Assembly (NCBI RefSeq): GCF_000611645.1
Contig: NW_014012153.1
Coordinates: 1 to 13,833 of the forward strand
DNA length: 13,833 nucleotides
Source of the DNA: Monoraphidium neglectum
Lineage: Eukaryota; Chlorophyta; Chlorophyceae; Sphaeropleales; Selenastraceae
Reading direction: 5' to 3'
A program made the translations under genes and the position numbers. This document shows positions 1 to 7,298 of the stretch, piece by piece. The notes beneath the pieces were generated by a model. That model was given only the letters and a program-made list of their open reading frames with translations. It did no database searches and had not been told where the DNA came from. Position 1 is the stretch's first letter. Each line of letters opens with the position of its first letter.

Positions 1-242
1 GTGGGGTGTAGGGTGTGGGGGTAGTTGAGTGGGTTGGGAGGGGGACCGCACAGCTCTGTGCCTGAGTGCTCCGCTTTTTGTGGGTTTACAGCACTGCGTG
101 GCCCTCGAATGGGGTCAGGACGCGCTGATCACAGAGCAATGTGCGCCCGGGGATGCAACAAACGCAGCCAGCTCACGGCCCCCCCAACCCCACCTGCCCC
201 TCATGCGTGCCTGGTTCCGGCTGGTGGCGCCGTCCTTTCCAG

Positions 243-669
243 ACTTGCGGTCCTACCCAGGTGCGCCGTGGCGCTGGCAACCCCGGGGCTGTTGTGCGCC
301 TCACCACATGCTGGCATCCCCACTGAAAACAGCGCCAGGGCTGCACCCCGACTGCGCGCAGACAGCGTCCCTGCTCATCGCCCAGCGCTGCTGTCGTGAC
401 CGACCCTCACCTTGCATATTGATGCTTACACCCACCCCACCCCACCCCACCCCGCCCACACACAACCTTGATTCACCGAAAGGACGACGACATCCCGGGT
501 GTGGTACGGTACCGGACCTACGAGGTGCTCAAGGCTGAGGCCAACAACCCCCGCCTGCGCTGGGCCTACCTGCCCTACTCCATGCACATGGCGGGGCCCA
601 GGGAGGCCATCCAGCACATGATCATCCGCAAGAACTACGGTGCGTGCGTGTGTGTGTGTGTGTGCGTGC

Positions 670-714
<45 letters not shown>

Positions 715-2019
715 CGCACGCGTGTGTGCGCGTGCTGGGTGCGGGTGTGGAGTGGAGTGGGCCGGCAGCGCCATGCAATTGTGGGCAGCTTTCAGTGCAT
801 CGGCAAAGGAGGGCTGTGTCGAGACGTGGGGCGTGTGGTGTGACGGCCCCACCCAGCAGCCCAAGCCTACGTCCCACACGCACCCCTCACCCCCACCCCC
901 CACCCCCTGGCGGGCAGGCTGCACCCACTTCATCATCGGCCGCGACATGGCGGGCTGCAAGTCCACCTTGTCCGGGGAGGACTTCTACGGCGCCTATGAC
1001 GCCCAGAACCTGGCCAAGGACAACGCCGCGGAGCTGGGCATGGACACGGTGCCGTCACTCAACATCGCATACACACAGGTCGGCCGCCCGCACCGCACGG
1101 CACGGCAAGAATCGAGGCGCGCGCCACTGCTATGCTGCTGCCGCTGGGTGACTGGACGCCCTGTCGCACTGTTGTCTGAGGGTCCCACGCTCGTGAATTG
1201 TGCACCCATGTTTTCACACCGCTCTTCTCCTTGGGTCTGCAGGAGAAGGGCTACGTCACTGCGGACGTGGCCAAGGCCGAGGGCCTCACCACCCTCAGCC
1301 TCTCGGGTGAGCACCAGCCTGCACGGCCTGGGGCGGCAGCGGGCACACGGGAAAGTGTGGGCCCTGCGGCTGGCAGGCGCTGGCCTGAGAGCATAACAGC
1401 TTGAGAAAGACAGCTCTGCAGGACTGCTGCGCTGCACCCAGTCTGCTGGCTTTATGCTGACTGCCGCTCACAAAACTGTGACAGCTCTCACTCTCCCCGC
1501 AACTTCTGCTACATTGCTCCTGTCCCCAGGCACCAAGTTCCGCCAGATGCTGCGTGGCGGCGACGACATCCCTGAGTGAGGCCGCGCGGCCCGCACGACG
1601 CCTGATATGCCACACCTGTGCTGCGCTGCCTGGTGGCCTTGCGCATGCGGGGCACTGCAGCAGCCGCGTCTGCGATCCATGCATGGCTACACCCTGGTGC
1701 ATGGTCTCGTGGGTCCCCCCCTCCCCATGTTGAGCGCCCACCTCGTTCCACAAGTACCCCTTGTGCCTCGTTCCCCCCCCCACCCCTTTCTTCCGCCCCA
1801 CCAGGTGGTTTGCGTTCAAGAGCGTCGTCCAGGTGCGGCATCAAGGGGGGGGGGGGCTGCCAAATTGTGGGTGAATGGCTCAGCGGGTCGCCAGCAAGGC
1901 AGCGCAACCGTGCATGACACGTCCCCCTGTACTGCCCGTGCACTCATGCCCTGATGGTGTGCCTCCACCCGCCCCGCTGCCGCCAGGTGCTGCGTGAGTC
2001 GGTGCAGACGGAGGCCTAA
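243..2019 (+). CDS. ATS: ATP sulfurylase (sulfate adenylyltransferase), 3' part, 7 exons
   Basis: Makes adenosine 5'-phosphosulfate from ATP and sulfate (EC 2.7.7.4), the first step of sulfate assimilation. Exons: 243-260, 483-639, 918-1078, 1243-1306, 1530-1575, 1805-1832, 1987-2019. Every intron is GT-AG and phases agree; the total is 507 nt, or 168 residues plus TAA. Motifs in order: TCGPTQ then DDDIPGVVRYRTYEVL, MAGPREAIQHMIIRKNYG, the nucleotide-site motif THFIIGRDMAG, GEDFYGAYDAQ, LSLSGTKFRQMLRGG, and IPEWFAFKSVVQVLRES. The family is about 390-400 residues, so some 220-230 N-terminal residues, including the HxxH catalytic motif, lie left of the window. The last exons are tiny (28 and 33 nt). 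The first, an 18-nt microexon, is the least certain; it rests on TCGPTQ and a fitting phase. No C-terminal APS-kinase-like domain follows. The C-terminus resembles fungal and algal/heterokont enzymes more than the land-plant form. The family call is very secure. Confidence 0.93.
428..460 (+). repeat. CACCC pentanucleotide repeat
   Basis: About five imperfect copies of a CCCAC unit lie in the ATP sulfurylase intron 261-482, 20-50 nt upstream of the next exon. The complementary strand has runs of four G spaced by one base, so a G-quadruplex is possible. The tract may also serve as the pyrimidine-rich part of the 3' splice site. Confidence 0.7.
640..735 (+). repeat. (GT)n/(GC)n microsatellite, 96 nt of alternating purine-pyrimidine
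   Basis: The tract starts at the first base of the ATP sulfurylase intron 640-917, so the 5' splice site GTGCGTG is its first unit. It alternates purine and pyrimidine without a break for 96 nt: GTGC units, then a long (GT)n run, then a (GC)n block near 706-718, then mixed GT/GC. Such tracts are classic Z-DNA formers. The His-Thr and Val-Cys open frames across it are repeat artefacts. Confidence 0.92.
1845..1856 (+). repeat. G12 homopolymer in intron
   Basis: Twelve consecutive G residues lie 12 nt after the donor of the intron 1833-1986, between the last two exons of the ATP sulfurylase gene. Length should vary between strains and between sequencing reads. Confidence 0.85.
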
Positions 2020-2478
2020 GGAGGGAGGCTGCAGCCGGTTGGCTGGCTAGCTGGCCAGATGGCTCACGCCCTTCTCTGTTTTTTGCGCTGTGACCACCAC
2101 AATCCGTGTGGCCCTGTTCCGCTCGTTGACGCCGGCCTGTGCGATTGCTCAGCCGCTGCTGCATGTGTTACCACGCGCCATGATGCCCTTTGCACAAGGC
2201 AGACGGGGCAGCACGAGGGATTTCCCAAACGATGCCATAAAAACACGGGGCGTGGCACACCACCGCTGTCGCGTTTCAACCCAGGCATATGTCTGACGCA
2301 TTGGTGCAACCGTCCAAAATGACTGCTAAAGCCTTGTCATATTGTCATAGCGCAGCAGTGTTGGGCAAGAGAACTTTGAAATGAATGCTGGACAGGGGTA
2401 GCACCGCCTCCCATGTATGAAAGGTGCGCAAGCAGCAGGCAGCAGGCAAGGCCTGGCAGATATTGTGCCATGTGGTTG
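2020..2478. other. Convergent intergenic gap
   Basis: About 460 nt between the stop codons of the ATP sulfurylase gene (+) and the hydrolase gene (-). It must hold both 3' UTRs. I find no clear TGTAA-type algal polyadenylation signal just after either stop, and no conserved ORF. GC content drops compared with the flanking exons. Confidence 0.7.
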
Positions 2479-4068
2479 CTACAGCCGCTGCTCCAGAAAT
2501 TCCACAAACGCGCCCCACGCGTCGGCTGCGTCGCTGCCCGCATCCCTTGTGGCGGCTACGTCCCCGATAAAGGCGTGGCCCTGGTTGGGGTAGCGGCGGA
2601 TGTCGAACGCCACCCCTGCAGATGCCAGCTCAGACTGAGGGAGTGGGGGAAGGCGGGCGCGTTCGTCACGCTTCTGCAGCTATGTACGACTCTGTTGCTG
2701 AGAAGCCTGGGAGTGATTGCGAGGCTGCTCCTGAGATAAATGCACGCGGCCTGCGATACACGGGCAAGAGCGGGCACCATGGCACGGCTGTGCCGGCCCC
2801 TCTTTCCTGTCCCAGTCTCAGGGCTTCCCCCCGTCCCAGCGGCCTCCTGTGGCCGCAACCCGGCCTGCCAGGGCAGCGGGCCCACCTCGAAGGCGTCCAC
2901 CACCGCGGGGGGGAACTGCTGGTCCCGGCCCCCAAAAGCGCCAAACACCGGGATGCCGCCAGCGGCCAGGGCCGCGTAGGCCGCCGCGGTCCCCTCCTGG
3001 AGGGGCCGCCCGTAGAAGACGCCCACGGCCGCTGCGCTGCCGGGGTAGGCGGCCGCGTACCGCAGCGCGGAGCCGCCGCCGTAGCAGAAGCCGGCCACTG
3101 CCACCCGTGATGGGTCGACTCCCGGCTGCTGCTTGACCCTGGCCCGGGGAGAGGAGCGTTTGGGGACGAGCGGGTGCACACATACAAGGACCGCAGGGAG
3201 GCGTGTGGAAGGTGGGGGGGCATCCGAGCGCCCCTGCTGCGCTGCGCGGCGACGCGGTGGATTCCACGCATGGGGCGCCGGTGCGTCCCTGCAGTTCCCC
3301 AGTGCGCCGGCGCGCACCATTCGACAGCGGAGTGCACCGCCTCCACCCCCCAGGTGGCGCCCGGCTTGAGGGCGTGCGGGTAGGCCAGTGCCAGGGCGCG
3401 GGGGATCCATGTGGTGCAGCGGCCGCCGAACGTGTCGGGCGCCACCGCCACATAGCCACGCGTGGCGAGATCGTCGCACAGCCCCACCTCCTGGGTGGGG
3501 TGGAAGGGGGAGAGAGGAGAAAGCACCTGTGGATCGCAGGGTGTGGGGTGCACGAGGTGGCTGCAGGGCGGCACAGGGCGGCCGCCCCGGCGGTGTGGTT
3601 GGACCGCGCTGGTCCGCCCGTGCTGCCCTGTTGCTGGCGCTCCCCAGCCGCCTCCGGTCAAAGCGACTGCCTCGGCCCCACCCTGCAGGGCGCATGCGTG
3701 CCCACCCGTGGCTGCAGGCCAAAGATCTGATTAATCAGCAACACTGCAGGGTGGCCGCCAGGCACCGCGGCCGCCTGCTGTTGCTGCTGCTGATGCTGCT
3801 GTGGGCGCGCGATGTACAGTCTCACTCCCCCGGGTGTTTTTGCGTTAGTGACACGGCCGATGCGGTCGGTGACCCTGGTGACGAGGAGGAGTGCAGGTGC
3901 ACCAAATGGACTGCGTGTTCACAAGCATGCACCAACGCCCCAGTTATGGACCCGGGTCTCATCAGTCGCTTGCCCAGGCTGGGTTGCCACACGCCTTGCT
4001 TACCTGTCAAGAGCGGCGTCAGTTGCCACTGATGCAGGCAGGGCGGCTAATGCAACAGCTGCTGTCAT
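2479..4068 (-). CDS. Dienelactone hydrolase family protein, complete, 5 exons, 269 aa
   Basis: An alpha/beta-hydrolase of the carboxymethylenebutenolidase (DLH) family; the natural substrate in algae is unknown. Exons in transcript order: 4068-4004, 3874-3706, 3490-3318, 3138-2886, 2628-2479. All introns are GT-AG, phases agree, and the CDS is 810 nt. The protein starts MTAAVALAALPASV; an in-frame stop lies just upstream of this ATG. Then come VRLYIARP (residues 39-46), a poly-Gln insertion (47-55), LLINQIFGLQPR, LCDDLATRGYVAVAPDTFGG, and the nucleophile elbow GFCYGG with Cys154. Asp208 in GGRDQ and His238 in YPNQGHAF complete the Cys-Asp-His triad. Length fits the family (about 230-280 aa). 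The position equal to Glu36 of bacterial DLH is Gln71 here, which is unusual. The N-terminus is hydrophobic and Ala-rich; I cannot say whether it is a transit peptide. It converges with the ATP sulfurylase gene. Confidence 0.93.
3775..3801 (-). repeat. CAG/CAA repeat coding poly-Gln in the hydrolase
   Basis: Nine codons in exon 2 of the hydrolase gene read QQHQQQQQQ (residues 47-55). One CAA and one CAT interrupt the CAG run. The tract lies in the loop between the first two beta strands of the alpha/beta-hydrolase fold, where an insertion should be tolerated. Confidence 0.85.
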
Positions 4069-6427
4069 CGCCAGGGACGCCTGGCGAGGGTTTCAAGGGG
4101 AACATCTACAAGCGTCAATGTCGACATCGGTGCGCTTGCGTTGCTCAAGGTGTTGTGGGTGCAACAATGTCACCTCTATGGGCGGTGCCAAGCGACGCCT
4201 GCATTTTTGCGTATGCCCTGACATGGGGACACATTTCTTGTTTACTGCTAAAGCCGTCTGAATGGGCATGGTCGTGACCCGTCAGATCACAAAAGGTCAC
4301 AACCGCGCGAGGAAAGGAACAGGGATTTTGGTATATACAGGACACCGCCCCAAGATGCTGTGATGGTCGATGAAGCCTACGGTACGGTGCTGCGCTTTCC
4401 CTGGAATGCCAGAGGGTACAGTATAGTTGTTACCATATAGGGATTTTTGTTGACTTCGCGCGCGCCCGCCCCCCGGCGCCGCCCGGCCCCCTGAAATGCA
4501 AGTTTTGATGCCTGGTTGATGCGATCAGGATGGATGCACTTGGCTACAGTATGATGAGTGAGTAAGGCTATATGAGCCCACGGTGATCGACCCTCGTCAC
4601 TGCATGCATGCTACGAGGAGTCTATGTACGGTGCACAACCAGTTCGCGGCAGCGTGCTGCAAGGGGAGCTGCAAGTTGAAGGCTGGCTGCTGGCGTGACC
4701 TCATGCATGCAAAGGCACAGGCAGCACTGTCAATCGGACCTTTGAGGCGAACTTGCGGCCGTACGACTGTATAAGCATGCGAAGCAGCTGAAGCAGCAGT
4801 GAATCTCATCGCGCCACCAGAATGGCTGCAGTGCGCAGGATGATATGTGCAGGGCGCATGCAGGCCACAACAACCGGTGGCACGGACGTCCAGACTTTGC
4901 CAATGTCTTGCAGAGATGGCATATTGTGCCTGGTAGTATCATGAGGGATGTTACCAGACCCGCCAGGCAGCGCCAACAGAACGGCGCAGAGGCGAGGGAA
5001 AGGTGATTGCGTAAGAACATTGAGGTACACGCGCGACTGCTGGCTCAGCTAGATTCCCCACCATCCCTGATGGCACGGGTGTGTCTGCAACCGTTCCCTG
5101 CGCATACAACCTTGAACTCTGTGTAGGTGCGACAAGGGGCACAGCGGAAGCGGCAACTTGGATACCAGCAGCACCCAGCCCAGCTTGCAGCGACCCCAAA
5201 AGGGAGGGTTGGAAGCCACGATGCACTGGTTCGTTGTCGAGACTACTCCAAAAACTTTCAACCTCCGCAGATGCCTGCTGCCCTGTGCACAAATGCCACC
5301 CATGTCACCTTGTTTCACTCCCCGCTGGAACGGTGGGTGCTTCTCCTGGCCCTCTCCGTGAAAGTAGGTAAGGGTTCTGCTGGGTTCTTGACCAGGCATG
5401 TGGCAGAGCAAGTGTTAATTGGCCTCAAGGTTGGTGTGCGGATTGATGCAGTCATGACTATCCCTTATGCATGGAGACCCCCAAAGACAGTATTCTGCTG
5501 TGATGCACAAGCCGAGTCACTTGCCTTCATGCCTACGAGCACAGCAGAAGTTCAACCAAGTTGGCTTTGGAGACAAGCAGGAGAGGGGCATATGCATTGA
5601 CTTAAGCTGCTTGCTTGTGGATGTGGAAGAGCAAGGCCAGCAGCTTGATCAAAGAACGCCGCGAGCGTCTCTGGTGCAGATGTCTGCATCACTGGCAGCA
5701 GCTAACGGCAGCCCCAAAAACCAGTTCTTGCCATCGTTGCAAAGCATTTACATGCCAGGGGTAATCACAGCTTCAGCTGCCACCAGCATGGAAAGTTGAG
5801 GGGTACTCGCGCCAGTGCTGAGGGATCCAGGGGTGCAAATTGCAGGAAACCTCTGGGCCCGTCTACTGGTTGCTGCAACACAGATGGCGTCTCTACAGTC
5901 TCTAACAGCCGCCCTGACGTGTACAGCATTCGAGTGTGTTATTAAACAGTCCAGAGGGTCTGTGCCACTAGCTGTCAAATCAGCTGTCGAACGACCCGTG
6001 TGGCGGAGGACAGTCAGCTTGACTTATGGGTTACACATGCGCAGCTCGACCTCCCGCAGGAAAAAAAGAGAGACCAGCAGCAGCCCAAGGGCCAAGAAGT
6101 GAGCCAAAAGAGGAAGGGAAAAGGGGGCATACCCAATGTGTTTAAGTGTGGGTGGGTGCCCGCACTCGGCGATAGGCAGACAAGGTGCATGAGTATCCTG
6201 CATAAAGGCTGGGTATCTATGCTGGTGTGCGCACGCGGCACATACATAGCGAATGCGTTCTGGCGTGTGCAATAAGCCCCGCTTGCATCAAGCACTTCAA
6301 TCAAAAGGCGTACGTTGCTCTTCTGCATGGCACGCAGGCACGGGGTGGTGCGCTCAGCGCCGCGCGCAACATGCGCTCACACAAAATGGATTAGGCATGC
6401 CCTGCCAAAATTGCACAGGCACTGCAC

Positions 6428-6569
6428 CTGAGGCAAGCACACGCCGGGGGCAACGCCATGTCGAGTCAGGGAGTCGTCCACCACAGCCACTGCCGCAGGC
6501 AGCAGCACCTTGGCAATGGTCCGCCCACAGGGGGCCCGCGCCATGTCGCCGATTGTCATGTCTGTTGCG

Positions 6570-6601
<32 letters not shown>
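6428..6601 (-). CDS. Candidate internal exon with poly-Gln, unknown protein
   Basis: On the - strand an acceptor (TTTTGCTTGCAG) precedes 58 open codons that end at CCTCAG followed by the donor GTGCAG; both ends are phase 0. The translation is ten Gln, then HATDMTIGDMARAPCG, RTIAKVLLPAAVAVVDDSL, and TRHGVAPGVCLPQ. Third codon positions after the repeat are about three-quarters G/C, as in the secure genes here. I do not recognise the protein. Possible partners on the same strand are a leader-like ORF at 7195-7020 starting MKPPAGLSRSITPTAAAAAA with a donor in phase 2, and an acceptor near 6330 followed by KSNVRLLIEVLDASGAY. The phases of the first pair do not join directly. It may be chance, because the Ala frame of the same repeat is also open. 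Confidence 0.27.

Positions 6602-6604
<3 letters not shown>
6572..6604 (+). repeat. (CTG)11 trinucleotide repeat
   Basis: Eleven perfect CTG units, CAG on the - strand. It reads as poly-Leu, poly-Cys or poly-Ala on + and as poly-Gln, poly-Ala or poly-Ser on -. On the - strand its first CAG can act as the 3' splice site of the candidate exon. A shorter (CTG)6 run lies at about 7261-7280, just outside the CBM20 gene's stop codon. Confidence 0.9.
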
Positions 6605-6605
<1 letters not shown>

Positions 6606-7298
6606 AAGCAAAATTGTGTTCTCAGGCAAGCGTCCCAAGCACGTCCACCCCAAGCAAGCCATGCTTTCAGCAGCTGTGCAGCAACAGGGCAGCAGCAGCG
6701 CAAGAACAGCTGCCGTGCAGGGCGCAGTCATGCGTGTGAACGGGCTCTCACAGAGCATCTCAGCACCTAGGGCGCATGGGAGGTGCCAAGCACACCACTT
6801 TGCCACGCATGCTGAGGGGTGCCTATGTGGCGGGGTCTGTCCACCAGACCACCAATGCCCCCACACCGACGAAACAACCAGTCAAGAACTCACTAACGAA
6901 CGGCAAATGATCGCTTGCAAAACTGCTGTGAAGACAGCGCGCGCCAGGTGCCTGTGTAGCCGCCTGATTGCCTGATGCACCAAGGAGGAGGCCGTGCAGG
7001 GGTGCTCGCTTGCTCGCACCTTTCTGTAACAGCACCAGCTGCGCTGCCTTTGGCCAAGCACAGCAGGCTCCTTGGGCTTGGTGTCATGGCGCCATGGTGG
7101 GTTGATGGGAGCCTCACTGCTGGCGCCGCAGCTGTTGCGGCTGCTGCCGCTGCTGTCGGGGTGATGCTCCGTGATAACCCTGCTGGCGGCTTCATTCAGC
7201 TGCCCCGGACTGCAAGTTGCAACCCCCAGTCCAGGAGCCGCGGCTGCGGCCAGGTGCTTCCTGCTGCTGCTGCTGCTGCTTACGCTGCTGCACTGGCC

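Larger units (their letters stand above)
4069..7298. other. Long gap without a recognised gene
   Basis: About 3.2 kb, visibly lower in GC than the flanking exons apart from a GC-rich patch near 4458-4492. It must hold the promoter and 5' UTR of the hydrolase gene (start 4068) and the 3' end of the CBM20 gene (stop 7299-7301). Neither strand has a frame that I can match to a protein family. The left half (about 4100-5700) shows only short, unstructured frames and scattered GCATGC-rich words. The right half (about 5950-7200) has exon-like pieces on the - strand, listed separately. A lineage-specific gene or a non-coding transcript is possible. Confidence 0.6.

Noticed and set aside
1..242. A possible upstream ATP sulfurylase exon after TTTACAG near 91
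   Set aside because: No frame there gives the expected motif before TCGPTQ, so I treat the stretch as intron.
426..966. Minus-strand ORFs with long His-Thr repeats
   Set aside because: They are read through the (GT)n microsatellite in an ATP sulfurylase intron; the opposite strand carries clear exons on both sides.
2556..3722. A 388-codon uninterrupted minus-strand ORF
   Set aside because: It overlaps the hydrolase and includes its exon 4 in frame, but reads through introns and misses the N-terminal exons and the His motif. The spliced model restores every family motif.
3133..3734. Several plus-strand ORFs opposite the hydrolase gene
   Set aside because: They are antisense shadows of GC-rich coding sequence with Arg/Ala/Gly-rich translations and no motif.
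5740..5760. TGTAA-type algal polyadenylation words on the minus strand (also near 6032 and 10128)
   Set aside because: The word is short and frequent, and none of the copies lies at a suitable distance after the stop codon of a secure gene.
6253..6975. A 240-codon plus-strand ORF with poly-Ala
   Set aside because: Its length depends on the CTG repeat, third positions are not GC-biased, and the translation resembles no protein. The opposite strand has a better exon candidate.
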